A DNA stretch of 64,000 nt from JAODBJ01 sp963782465. GTDB lineage: Bacteria; Actinomycetota; Acidimicrobiia; IMCC26256; PALSA-610. Positions 50,780-59,517 of this stretch are shown here, piece by piece. The notes under the pieces were generated by a model that saw nothing but the letters and a program-made list of their open reading frames with translations, ran no database searches and was not told where the DNA came from. Numbering within the stretch: position 1 is the first letter of the stretch; every line of letters begins with the position of its first letter. The DNA lies in contig CAWAJR010000006.1 of NCBI GenBank assembly GCA_963782465.1, positions 682,001 through 746,000 on the forward strand. Reading direction: 5' to 3'. A program made the position numbers and the translations under genes.

Positions 50780-51124
50780 ATGCGTAAGTCGTTGGCCGCA
50801 GCGCTCGGTACCAGCATGTTGAGCGCGGTGGCGCTCGGCACGTGGCGCGCGTACCACTCACATGTTCGATCGGCCTCCGGGGGCGGCGAATGGGACGACG
50901 CGCCCTTCCCGTTCCCGGCGGCACCTCGCCCGGCGACCATGGAACGGCCCTGGGTCGAGCCGGTCGACGGCGTGTGTGTCGCGTCGCACCCCATCAAGGG
51001 CAAGCTCGGGAGCGGCATCTACCACATGCCGGGTGGCATGAACTACGAGCGCACCCATCCCGACCGTTGCTACCTCGACCCGGAAGCCGCCGAGCACGAC
51101 GGGCTCCGCCCCGCCAAGCTCTGA
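50780..51124 (+). CDS. small protein with a SxIYHxPG motif (sunset-like domain)
   Basis: 114 residues from ATG 50780, 17 bp after the Eis-like gene. The N-terminus (SLAAALGTSMLSAVALGTW) is a signal anchor or signal peptide. A Pro-rich linker follows, then SHPIKGKLGSGIYHMPGGMNYERTHPDRCYLDPEAAEHDGLRPAKL. The last 45 residues match the small domain with GxxxSxIYHxPGxxxYxxTxPxxCxxxxxxAxxxGxRPAK found at the ends of nucleases and cell-surface proteins. One conserved Cys. The role is unknown; possibly co-transcribed with the acetyltransferase. Confidence 0.7.
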   Translation: MRKSLAAALGTSMLSAVALGTWRAYHSHVRSASGGGEWDDAPFPFPAAPRPATMERPWVEPVDGVCVASHPIKGKLGSGIYHMPGGMNYERTHPDRCYLDPEAAEHDGLRPAKL

Positions 51125-51140
51125 TCACCCGGCCGGGAGG

Positions 51141-52269
51141 TCAGGCGAGGGCGACGTTCGCGAGTTCGGCGAGATGGTCGTCGGCGGAGCCGAGCGCGAC
51201 CGACGCGGTGAGCAGGCGCTTGTAGAAGAGGTGGATGTCGTGCTCCCACGTGAAGCCGATACCACCGAACACCTGGATCGCGCTGCCGCCGAGTTGCACG
51301 AACGCCTCGCTGGCGTACGCCTGCGCCATCGTCGCGGCGCGATGGGCTTCGGCCGGTTCGGCCGCGTCGCTCGCCCAGCAGGCGTAGTAGCCGGCCGCGC
51401 GACCGAGTTCGACGACCCGCAGCATGTCGGCGCATAGGTGCTGGACGGCCTGGAACGCGCCGATCGGACGGTCGAACTGCACGCGCTCCTTCGCGTACTC
51501 GACCGCGAACTCGAGCGCGCGGGCCGCGGCGCCGACACCGTCGACGACGTACGCGACCCCCAGCCGGTCAACGGTCTCCGCGACCGCGGTGCTCGCGTCG
51601 ATCGTGTCGATCGCGCCGCCGAGCAATGCTGCCTTCGCGCCGTCGAAACGAAGCGTCGCCTGCTTGCGTGAACCGTCGACCGTCGGGGTCGCTTCCACCA
51701 CGACGGGTTCGTCGCCGGTTTCGACCACGAACACGCCGGTGCCTGCGGGCGAGTTCGCGGTGACGAGCACGAGCCCCGCGGCCGCGCCGTCGGGAACGTG
51801 CACCTTGGTGCCGTCGATGCGCCAGCTTTCGCCGTCGGCGATCGCGGTGGTGCGCGGCGCGTCGGAGCCGGTAACGGCGATCGGGTTCGTAGAGGGCGAC
51901 CGTGCCGATCGTCGAACCGTCGGCGAGGCGAGGTAGCCAGTCGTGCCGGTCGCGCGCCGAGCCGCCCGCGAGCACGAGCGAGACGGCACCGATGGCCGAC
52001 GACGCGTACGGCAGCGGGTTCACCGCTCGCCCGAGCTCCTCCACGACCACCGCGACGTCGACCATCCCCATCCCGGCACCGCCGTGTTCCTCCGGCACGA
52101 GGAGCCCGACCACCCCGAGATCGACGAGCGCGCGCCACACGTCGTCGGCACCCGACGACGGCTCGTCGTAGCGGTCTCGCACGTAGGGCGTGATCGGCGC
52201 GCGATCACCGAGAAGACGCCGCACCGAGTCGCGCAGGAACTCTTGCTCCTCGGAGAACTCGAAGTCCAC
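51141..52269 (-). CDS. acyl-CoA dehydrogenase, frameshifted
   Basis: It starts at ATG 52269, ten bases after the serA stop. The N-terminal half (MDFEFSEEQEFLRDSVRRLL, LVPEEHGGAGMGMVDVAVVVEELG) runs to VALYEP; the frame then changes at about 51882-51895 and the family continues with NPIAVTGSDAP, GTKVHVPDGAAAGLVLV, YAKERVQFDRPIGAFQAVQHLCADM and QVFGGIGFTWEHDIHLFYKRL to the stop at 51141. About 375 aa if repaired. The GGIGFTWEHDIHLF end is typical of FadE subunits that form mixed complexes (steroid or branched acyl-CoA), in which the usual Glu base is absent. The protein is probably intact in the organism. Confidence 0.82.
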
Positions 52270-52279
52270 GAGGCGTTGT

Positions 52280-53869
52280 TTACTCGAGATCGATCGCGCG
52301 CGCGGTGCGGATGCCGGGAACCGCGACGATGCGCTCGATGATCTCCGGTGGCACGGCGGTGTCGGTTGCGAGCGCCATCAGCGCCGCCTCACCGGTTGCG
52401 CTCCGGCCCACGCCCATGTCGGAGATGTTGAAGTTGGCTTCGCCGAGAATCGTCGCGACCTTGCCGATCATGCCGGGCTCGTCGGCGTTGTGCACCACGA
52501 GCATGTGGCTCGACGGTGGGAGGTCGACGATGTGCTCGTCGATGCCGACGATGCGCGGTGCTTCCTGCTTGCCGAACAACGTGCCCGCGACGTGCGGGCC
52601 ACCTTCACCGCGCACGGTGATGAGGTTCGCGTAGTCGCGCGCTTCGGACGACTTCGTTTCGCGCACGACGACGCCGCGTTGCTCGGCGAGTTGCGGCGCG
52701 TTCACGAACGACACCGGCTCGTCGATCACGGGCGAGAGCACGCCCTTCAGGATCGACAGCGTCAGCACCCGGCAGTCGTAGTCGGCGATATCGCCTTCGA
52801 ACGTGATGTCGAGGGTGCCGGGCGAACCGCTGGCGAGACCGGTGAACAGCCGGCCGAGACGCTCGGCGAGGGCCAGGAACGGGCGTACCGTTTCCGAGGC
52901 CTCCGAGGCGTTCACGTTGACCGCGAACGGTACGAACTCGCCCCGGAGTGCGAGGATCACCTGTTCGGCGATCGTCGTGCCTGCCTTGTCCTGGGCTTCG
53001 GCGGTCGACGCACCGAGGTGCGGCGTGACGACGACGGAGTCGAGGGAGAACAGCGGCGATGCCGTCGTGGGTTCCTCGGCGAACACGTCGATCGCGGCGC
53101 CGGCGATGCGGCCCTCGCGCACGGCGTCGGCGAGTGCGGTCTCGTCGATGATGCCGCCGCGTGCCGTGTTGACGACCCGCAAGGTCGGTTTCGCCTTCGC
53201 GAGCACGGCCGCGTTCACGAGGCCCAGCGTTTCGGGGGTTTTCGGGAGGTGGATGGTGAGGAAGTCGACCATGGCGACGAGTTCCTCGACGGTGGGGACG
53301 AGGGCGACGCCGAGTTGCCGGGCGCGTTCGGCGCTGACGAACGGGTCGTAGGCGACGAGGCGCATCCCGAAGGCGTTCGCGCGCTGCGCGACGAGCACGC
53401 CGACGCGGCCGAGCCCGAGGATGCCGAGGGTCTTGCCGTGCAACTCGATGCCTTCCCACCGCGACCGGTTCCACTGCCCGGCGCGCAGGTCGGCGTTGGC
53501 TTGGGGCACGTTGCGCGCCTGGGAGAGCAACAACGCGAGTGTGTGTTCCGCGGCCGACAAGATGTTCGACTGCGGCGCGTTCACGACCATCACGCCCCGG
53601 CGCGTGGCCTCGGCGACATCGACGTTGTCGAGGCCGATACCGGCGCGACCGACCACGACGAGGTCGGCCCCGGCGGCGAGGACGTCGGCGGTGACCCGGG
53701 TGGCGCTACGGATCACGAGCGCCGACGCGCCCTTCACCGCATCGAGGAGTTCTTCGGGGCTGCACCCGGTCCGTTCCTCCACCTCGAAGCCGGCGGCCTG
53801 CATGGCTTCGATGCCACGGGCTGCGAGCCGTTCGGTGACGAGAACGCGGGGTGCGGTGAGGCCCGACAT
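52280..53869 (-). CDS. serA: D-3-phosphoglycerate dehydrogenase, long form
   Basis: 529 residues from ATG 53869; TAGCCT at 53878-53883 ends eight bases upstream. The substrate domain precedes the NAD fold (GKTLGILGLGRVGVLVAQRA), with catalytic HLPKTPETLGLVN, and VTPHLGASTAEAQDKAG. An intervening ASB domain (about 320-450) and a C-terminal ACT domain (MLVVHNADEPGMIGKVATIL) give the long form known from Mycobacterium, which serine inhibits. First step of serine synthesis. Downstream of the aminotransferase gene and upstream of the acyl-CoA dehydrogenase. Confidence 0.95.
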   Translation of the reverse strand: MSGLTAPRVLVTERLAARGIEAMQAAGFEVEERTGCSPEELLDAVKGASALVIRSATRVTADVLAAGADLVVVGRAGIGLDNVDVAEATRRGVMVVNAPQSNILSAAEHTLALLLSQARNVPQANADLRAGQWNRSRWEGIELHGKTLGILGLGRVGVLVAQRANAFGMRLVAYDPFVSAERARQLGVALVPTVEELVAMVDFLTIHLPKTPETLGLVNAAVLAKAKPTLRVVNTARGGIIDETALADAVREGRIAGAAIDVFAEEPTTASPLFSLDSVVVTPHLGASTAEAQDKAGTTIAEQVILALRGEFVPFAVNVNASEASETVRPFLALAERLGRLFTGLASGSPGTLDITFEGDIADYDCRVLTLSILKGVLSPVIDEPVSFVNAPQLAEQRGVVVRETKSSEARDYANLITVRGEGGPHVAGTLFGKQEAPRIVGIDEHIVDLPPSSHMLVVHNADEPGMIGKVATILGEANFNISDMGVGRSATGEAALMALATDTAVPPEIIERIVAVPGIRTARAIDLE

Positions 53870-53908
53870 GTTCTCGGAGGCTAGTGCCGAAGCGGGATGC
53901 GACACGCC

Positions 53909-55114
53909 TCAGGGGTTGAGGAGCTCGGCGATGCGACGCACACCTTCGCCGAGGTCGTCGTCGCCCAGCGCGAAGGAGAGTCGCGCGTAGCCCGGCGCGC
54001 CGAACGCTTCGCCGGGGACGACCGCGACCTTCGCCTGTTCGAGCAGCAGTTCGCACAACTCGAGCGTGGTCGCGGGCCGTTTGCCGCCGATGTCGTGACC
54101 GAGCACCGATTGGAACGAAGGGAAGCAGTAGAACGCGCCCTGCGGTTCGATCACGCTGACGCCGGGGATGCCTTTCAACAGCTCGTACATCGTGTGACCG
54201 CGCCGGTCGAACGCGGTGCGCATCTCGGCGACCGCGTCGAGATCGCCGGTGACCGCGGCGAGTGCCGCCGCCTGGGCGACGTTCGAGACGTTCGACGTGG
54301 AATGCGACTGCAGGTTGATGGCGGCCCGGATCACGTCGCGCGGCCCGACCATCCAACCGACCCGCCAGCCTGTCATCGCGTAGGTCTTGGCGACACCGTT
54401 CAGGATCACGCACCGGTCGGCGAGGTCGGGAACGAGCGCGGGCATCGACGAGAACTCGTTCGCGCCGTAGGTGAGGTGCTCGTAGATCTCGTCGGTGATC
54501 ACGAAGATCCCGCGGTCGCGCGCCCACTCGCCGATCGCCTGCACCTCGCTCGCTGGGTAGACGGCACCCGTCGGGTTGCTCGGCGAAACGAAGAGGAGCA
54601 CCTTCGTCCGTTCGGTGTATGCCGCTTCGAGTTGGTCGACGGTGACCCGGAACCCGGACCCTTCGTCCGTCGGCAGCACGACCGACGCCCCGCCCGCGAG
54701 CGCGACGCACTCCGGGTACGACGTCCAGTAGGGCGCCGGGAGCAGCACCTCGTCACCCGGGTCGAGCAGCACCTGGAACGCGTTGTAGACCGCATGCTTG
54801 CCGCCGTTGGTGACGAGCACCTGCTCGGGCAACACGTCGACGCCCGAGTCGCGCTTGGTCTTCATCGCGATCGCACTGCGCAGCTCGGGCTGGCCCGACG
54901 TCGGCGAGTAGCGGTGGTTGCGCGGATCGCGGCAGGCGGCAACCGCCGCCTCGACGATGTTCGCGGGCGTCGGGAAGTCGGGTTCGCCCGCCCCGAAGCC
55001 GATCACCGGCTCCCCGGCGGCCTTCATCGCCTTCGCCCGGGCGTCGACGGCGAGCGTCGCCGACTCGTGAATTGCCGCGATTCGAGCGGAGATCCGTTGT
55101 GAGGTGCCAACCAC
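53909..55114 (-). CDS. class I aspartate aminotransferase
   Basis: 401 residues from GTG 55114. Fold type I PLP enzyme: VIGFGAGEPDFPTPANIVEAA, NHRYSPTSGQPELR, VTNGGKHAVYNAFQVLLDPGDEVLLPAPYWTSYPE, FVSPSNPTGAVYP, ITDEIYEHLTYG, and the PLP lysine in GVAKTYAMTGWRVGW. This is the aspC/Ib-type pattern of aspartate (or aspartate/prephenate) aminotransferases. It precedes serA by 39 bp, but SerC-type activity is not indicated. Divergent from the carboxypeptidase gene. Confidence 0.92.
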   Translation of the reverse strand: MVGTSQRISARIAAIHESATLAVDARAKAMKAAGEPVIGFGAGEPDFPTPANIVEAAVAACRDPRNHRYSPTSGQPELRSAIAMKTKRDSGVDVLPEQVLVTNGGKHAVYNAFQVLLDPGDEVLLPAPYWTSYPECVALAGGASVVLPTDEGSGFRVTVDQLEAAYTERTKVLLFVSPSNPTGAVYPASEVQAIGEWARDRGIFVITDEIYEHLTYGANEFSSMPALVPDLADRCVILNGVAKTYAMTGWRVGWMVGPRDVIRAAINLQSHSTSNVSNVAQAAALAAVTGDLDAVAEMRTAFDRRGHTMYELLKGIPGVSVIEPQGAFYCFPSFQSVLGHDIGGKRPATTLELCELLLEQAKVAVVPGEAFGAPGYARLSFALGDDDLGEGVRRIAELLNP

Positions 55115-55142
55115 GGTGCCATGTTCGCGCGCGGATCTTGCC

Positions 55143-55148
55143 TAGCCT
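55143..55148 (+). promoter_or_regulatory. -10 box of the DD-carboxypeptidase gene
   Basis: TAGCCT ends nine bases before ATG 55158 (six before an in-frame TTG 55155). Confidence 0.45.
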
Positions 55149-55157
55149 TGCTCTTTG

Positions 55158-56583
55158 ATGTTCCGCGGGGGGCTCCGCACCGTTCTGGGCGCGCTGGTGG
55201 CATTCGCCGCGATCGCGGCCCTACCACCGCAGCCGGCCGGCGCCGAAGCCGGCCTGTTCGCCGCTGCGCCCGTGTCGGCACCGCCGCAGGCGTTCATCCT
55301 GGTCGACGCGGGCAACGGGCGCGTCCTGGCGTCGGGCGACGACCACCAGGCGATCCCGCCGGCGAGCACCGCGAAGCTGATGACGGCCCTCACCGCCGTC
55401 GAGCGCCTCCCACCGAACGCGCTCATCACCGTGAGCCCGCTCGACGCGTCCGTACCGGCGAGCAAGATCAACATGGTCGCCGGCCAGAAGTGGACGCTCG
55501 ACGACACGCTGGCCTGCCTGATGATGGTCTCGGCGAACGACGCCGCGTACACGCTCGCGGAGAACACATCCGGCTCGCTCGCGGCGTTCGCGCAAACCGA
55601 GACCGCGACCGCGAAGCGCTTCGGTCTGCGCGACAGCACCTTTGCCGATCCGGCCGGCCTCGACGATGGCAACGCGTTCCGGGGTGGTCCGCGCATGAGC
55701 GCGTACGACATCGCGATCTCTGCTCGGAACGTGCTCGCGGTCCCCGAACTCGCGTTGTTCGCGGCGCAGCGCCAGAAGACGTTCGTCGACCCGGCGGGGA
55801 ACCGGCGCTACCTGACCAACCACAACAAGATGCTCCCCGGCAACGGAGCGACGTACCCCGGCACGACCGGTATGAAGACCGGCTACACCGATCTGGCCGG
55901 CCACACGTTCGTCGCGACCGCGACGCGCAACGGTCGCACCCTGATCGCGGTGATCATGAACACCTGGGACACCTACGGTTGGGCGGAGCACTACCTCGAC
56001 GAGGGTTTCGCGATGCCGGCCAACGCGAAGGGCACCGGCGAGAAGCTTCCCCCCGTGCGCGTCGACCCGTACGCGCGCCGTCTCGCCGACCAGCGGAACT
56101 TCGTCGCGCTCACCAAACCGCCGGCCTCGAGCGACATCCAGTCGGTCGATGTCGCCACCACGACGTCGACCACACCCGCTGAACGCGCCGCGTTCGTCGG
56201 CTCGACCACCACCGTCTCGACCGCGGCACCCATTCGGCACGTCGTCGGCACCGTCGACGGCGCTGCCGCACGGGACGGTCGCCCCGACCGCGACGCTGGC
56301 GGCGAAGTCGGCCAAGAAGTCGTCGAGCCTCTTCTCGATGAAGACCTTCGCGATCGTCGTCCTGCTCCTCGCGATCGTGCTGGTCCTGCTCCGGCGGCGC
56401 GCGGTGCGGCGCCAGCGGGCACGCCGGATCGCGCAGCGCAAAGCGCGGGCGAGCGCGATGCGCCGGGGCAGCCTGCAGGTCGTCGACGGGCGTTACCGGA
56501 TCGGCGACCGCACCGGGCCACCGCTCGAATCCCACGTGCGGCTGCACCGCGAGCGCCGGCCCCCGAAGGGCAACACCGGCTGA
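55158..56583 (+). CDS. D-alanyl-D-alanine carboxypeptidase, frameshifted near the C-terminus
   Basis: It starts at ATG 55158 with a signal peptide ending near PAGAEA. Penicillin-binding motifs are complete: SxxK in PPASTAKLMTALTAVE, SxN in MVSANDAAYTL, and KTG in TTGMKTGYTDLAGH. The catalytic domain trims peptidoglycan pentapeptides (PBP5/DacB type). At 56255-56275 the frame shifts: the original frame runs on without a stop, while the next frame gives a Ser/Lys linker, a membrane helix (TFAIVVLLLAIVLVLLRRR) and a basic cytoplasmic tail ending at TGA 56581-56583. One extra base or two missing bases explains it. Confidence 0.85.
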
Positions 56584-56594
56584 CGGGCCGGGGC

Positions 56595-57764
56595 TCAGCC
56601 GGCGGCGGCCTCGGCGGCGGGGTCCCACGCGGCGAGGTCGCCGAGGCGCGGGTCGTTCGAGAACACTTCGACGATCGGCTGGCTGATACCGATCCGCCGC
56701 TGCACGAGCCGCACCAGGTTCTCCTGGTCCCACAACGACAACGTCACGACGACACCTTTGTTGCCGGCACGCGCGGTGCGACCCGATCGGTGCAGGTACG
56801 CCTTGTGGTCGTCGGGCGGGTCGTAGTGGATCACGATGTCGACGCCCTCCACATCGATACCACGCGCCGCGACGTCGGTCGCGACGAGCACCGGCAGCGC
56901 GCCGCTCGTGAAGTCGCGCAAGCCTTGCTCGCGAGCCTTCTGGCGCAGATCGCCATGGATCGCGGCGACCTTCACGCCGAGTTGCTTCAGGTCGTTGACC
57001 AACTTGTCGGCCCCGCGCTTGGTGCGCACGAACACGAGCGTGCGCTCGGCGTGGCTCGCGATCGCGGCCGCGACGCGCGCCTTGTCCATCTGGTGCACGA
57101 GGAAGAACCGGTGCTCCATCTCCGAGACCGTGATCTCCCGCGACTGCACTTCGTGGCGCACGGCGTCTTTCAGGTACGTGCGCACCAACGAGTTGACCGC
57201 ACCGTCGAGCGTCGCCGAGAACAGCATCGTCTGGTGCGGCGTACGGATCCGGTAGAGCAACTTCTGCACCTGGGGCAAGAACCCCATGTCGAGCATGCGG
57301 TCGGCTTCGTCGAGCACGACGATCGCGACTTCGCTCACGTCGAGGTCGCCGCGTTCCATCAGGTCGATGCACCGGCCGGGAGTGCCGATCACGACGTCGA
57401 CGCCGCGGTGCAGTGCCTTGACCTGCGGCTCGATCGAAACCCCGCCGTAGCAGGCGATCACCTTGCGGCCGACGACCTTGCCGAGCGGTGCGAGCACGCC
57501 GTCGACCTGCACCGCGAGTTCGCGGGTCGGCACGAGGACGAGGCCATGCGGGCGGCGGGGCGGCGACTTCTCGACCCGGTCGAGGAGCGGGAGCCCGAAC
57601 GCGAGCGTCTTGCCCGATCCGGTCTTCGCCTTGCCGCACACGTCACGGCCCGCGAGACCGTCGGCGACGGTCAGGCCCTGGATGGCAAATGGTTCGTCGA
57701 TGCCCTGCTCGTGCAGGGCGCGTACGAGTTCAGCGGAGACGCCGAGTTCGGCGAAAGTGGTCAC
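56595..57764 (-). CDS. DEAD-box RNA helicase
   Basis: 389 residues from GTG 57764; TAGCCT at 57775-57780 lies ten bases upstream. All helicase motifs are seen: Q motif FAIQGLTVADGLAG, I KTGSGKT, Ia PTRELAVQ, GG pair GGVS, Ib TPGR, II VVLDEADRML, III FSATL, IV LVFVRTKRG, V ATDVAARGID and VI HRSGRTARAG. There is no long C-terminal tail. It unwinds short RNA duplexes, in ribosome assembly or mRNA turnover. It converges with the carboxypeptidase gene 11 bp away. Confidence 0.93.
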   Translation of the reverse strand: MTTFAELGVSAELVRALHEQGIDEPFAIQGLTVADGLAGRDVCGKAKTGSGKTLAFGLPLLDRVEKSPPRRPHGLVLVPTRELAVQVDGVLAPLGKVVGRKVIACYGGVSIEPQVKALHRGVDVVIGTPGRCIDLMERGDLDVSEVAIVVLDEADRMLDMGFLPQVQKLLYRIRTPHQTMLFSATLDGAVNSLVRTYLKDAVRHEVQSREITVSEMEHRFFLVHQMDKARVAAAIASHAERTLVFVRTKRGADKLVNDLKQLGVKVAAIHGDLRQKAREQGLRDFTSGALPVLVATDVAARGIDVEGVDIVIHYDPPDDHKAYLHRSGRTARAGNKGVVVTLSLWDQENLVRLVQRRIGISQPIVEVFSNDPRLGDLAAWDPAAEAAAG

Positions 57765-57872
57765 TTCGGTACCCAGGCTACGGGGAACCGGTGTACCGGT
57801 CGCGCATTGGGCCGGAACCGGCGTTCCGCGGCACCTTCCGCGGCACAGCCGGCCGGCAGCCGGGCCGGGCCG

Positions 57873-58709
57873 CTACCAGGGCATCGCAACGCCGCCGTTG
57901 GGGCGCTGGATCTCGCCGGTGACGAAGCTCGCCGCCCCCGACACGAGGTAGAGGAAGGCGTGGGCGACGTCTTGCGGGTCGCCCACCCGGCGCAGCGGCG
58001 CCATCGCGCTCGAACGCTTGTTGTACGCCTCGAGCTTCTCGGGGACGACGTTGCCGTCGGCGTCGACGAAGTTGTGCCGCGAGAAGTTGGTGAGGATCAT
58101 CCCGGGGGCGATCGCGTTGACCCGGATGCCGTGCGGGCCGACCTCGGTGGCGAGGGTCTTGGTGAGCATCGCGACCGCCGACTTGGTCATCGCGTAGCAG
58201 GCCAGCGTCGGGGCCGGGGTGTCGATCGCGCCCGACGAGATGTTCACGATGTTCCCCGAACCGGCGGGGATCATGTGCCGGATCGCCGCCTGGCAGCCGT
58301 AGAACACGCTCTTCAGGTTGATGGCGAGGATCCGCTCGAACTCCTCGTCGGTGCACTCCGCGACCAGCTTGTTGTGGGGCACGCCCGCGATGTTCCCGAC
58401 GATGTCGACGTGGCCGAAGTCGGCGGCGGCGCGATCGACGAGCGCATCGACGTCGGCCCGTCGGGTGACATCGGTGCGCTGCACGATCGCGTTCCCGCCC
58501 GCGCTCACGATGTCGTCGGCCGTCACCTGCGCGCCGGCCTCGTCGATGTCGCCGCCGACCACGGTCGCACCGGCACGGGCGAGCGTGAGCGCGGTGGCCC
58601 GGCCGATCCCGCTGCCCACGCCCGTGAGCACCGCGACGCGGCCCGACAAGTCGAAGAGGTCCGCTATCGCACCTGCGCCCGTACTTGCACCTGCACCTGC
58701 ACTCGCCAC
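57873..58709 (-). CDS. short-chain dehydrogenase/reductase
   Basis: 278 residues; GTG 58709 is the first codon of a short Ala/Gly-rich lead (a hexamer CAGGTG-like repeat), and a start nearer IADLFDLSGRVAVL is possible. The Rossmann motif is AVLTGVGSGIGRATAL, then the NAG-type VGNIAGVPHNK, catalytic Ser in VNISSGA and YxxxK in CYAMTKSAVAML, and the C-terminal GASFVTGEIQRPNGG. NAD(P)H-dependent oxidoreductase with unknown substrate. A perfect 15-bp palindrome lies 17 bp upstream, so a TetR-type regulator probably controls it. Confidence 0.9.
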   Translation of the reverse strand: MASAGAGASTGAGAIADLFDLSGRVAVLTGVGSGIGRATALTLARAGATVVGGDIDEAGAQVTADDIVSAGGNAIVQRTDVTRRADVDALVDRAAADFGHVDIVGNIAGVPHNKLVAECTDEEFERILAINLKSVFYGCQAAIRHMIPAGSGNIVNISSGAIDTPAPTLACYAMTKSAVAMLTKTLATEVGPHGIRVNAIAPGMILTNFSRHNFVDADGNVVPEKLEAYNKRSSAMAPLRRVGDPQDVAHAFLYLVSGAASFVTGEIQRPNGGVAMPW

Positions 58710-58726
58710 GCTCTTCCCCCCGTGAT

Positions 58727-58741
58727 CTGACGGTCCGTCAG
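58727..58741. promoter_or_regulatory. TetR-type operator palindrome
   Basis: CTGACGG-T-CCGTCAG, a perfect 15-bp palindrome between the divergent SDR gene (start 58709) and the nuclease-fold gene (start 58767). TGAC..GTCA palindromes of this kind are typical TetR-family sites in actinobacterial lipid genes. No TetR gene is in the window. Confidence 0.6.
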
Positions 58742-58766
58742 GCGGAGCCTATGCGACCATGCACCG

Positions 58767-59474
58767 ATGCCCATTCTCGAGGTGGCGAGCTTCAACGCGC
58801 ACTGGGGGTTGCGCCATCGGGGCGGCGGGAACGTCGACCTGCTGGGCGTCTGCCGCTCGCTCGACGCCGATGTCGTCTGCCTGCAGGAGATGTGGCGACG
58901 ACGCGACGGCAACGCCGAGCACGAGCGCGTCGCACGGGAACTCGGCTACGAACTCGTGGAAGCGCGCGTTGCACGAGAACACAACCGCACCGCGCCGCCG
59001 GCCGTACGCGCGCTCGACGGCGACAAGTCGTGGTGGGGTCTGGCGATGCTGTCGCGCCACCCGATCCGCTCGGTCGACGAACACGCGTTGGGGGCGGTCG
59101 CCGCCGACGAGGCGCACCGGATCGCGGTGAGGGTCGAACTCGACGTCGACGGCACGCCGTTCGTGGTGGTCACAACCCACCTCACCTGGCGCGCCTGGGG
59201 GATCCCGATGCAACTGCGACGGCTCCGCCGCGTGCTGCCCGACCCTCCCGTCCCGGCGTTCGCGGCCGGCGACTTCAACATGTGGGGCCCGGTGGTGTCG
59301 GCCGCGCTGCCGGGATGGCGGCGCGCCGTGCGCGGCCGCACCTGGCCGGCACCGCACGTGCGCCATCAACTCGACCACATCCTCGTGAACGGCGCGGTGA
59401 CCGTCGAACGCTCGTCGGTCGAACCGTTCGCCGGCTCCGACCATCTCCCCATCCGTGCCCGTCTCGCCTTCTGA
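58767..59474 (+). CDS. endonuclease/exonuclease/phosphatase-fold protein
   Basis: 235 residues from ATG 58767. The EEP signature is complete: Asn in VASFNAHWG, metal-binding Glu in VVCLQEMWR, TTHLTW, catalytic AAGDFNMWG, HQLDHILVNG and the final SDHLPI with the catalytic His. Members cleave DNA, RNA, phosphoinositides or sphingolipids with Mg2+. No signal peptide, so it is cytoplasmic. Substrate not inferable. A strong palindrome follows its stop. Confidence 0.9.
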   Translation: MPILEVASFNAHWGLRHRGGGNVDLLGVCRSLDADVVCLQEMWRRRDGNAEHERVARELGYELVEARVAREHNRTAPPAVRALDGDKSWWGLAMLSRHPIRSVDEHALGAVAADEAHRIAVRVELDVDGTPFVVVTTHLTWRAWGIPMQLRRLRRVLPDPPVPAFAAGDFNMWGPVVSAALPGWRRAVRGRTWPAPHVRHQLDHILVNGAVTVERSSVEPFAGSDHLPIRARLAF

Positions 59475-59480
59475 CGACAG

Positions 59481-59517
59481 GCGTCGATAGCTATCGCATA
59501 GCGATAGCTATCGACGC
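59481..59517. terminator. 17-bp perfect nested palindrome between convergent genes
   Basis: Arms GCGTCGATAGCTATCGC (59481-59497) and the exact complement (59501-59517) with a 3-nt loop. Each arm itself holds the 12-bp palindrome CGATAGCTATCG. It overlaps the last codons and stop of the glycoside hydrolase gene. Likely a bidirectional terminator; no T tract. Confidence 0.65.
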
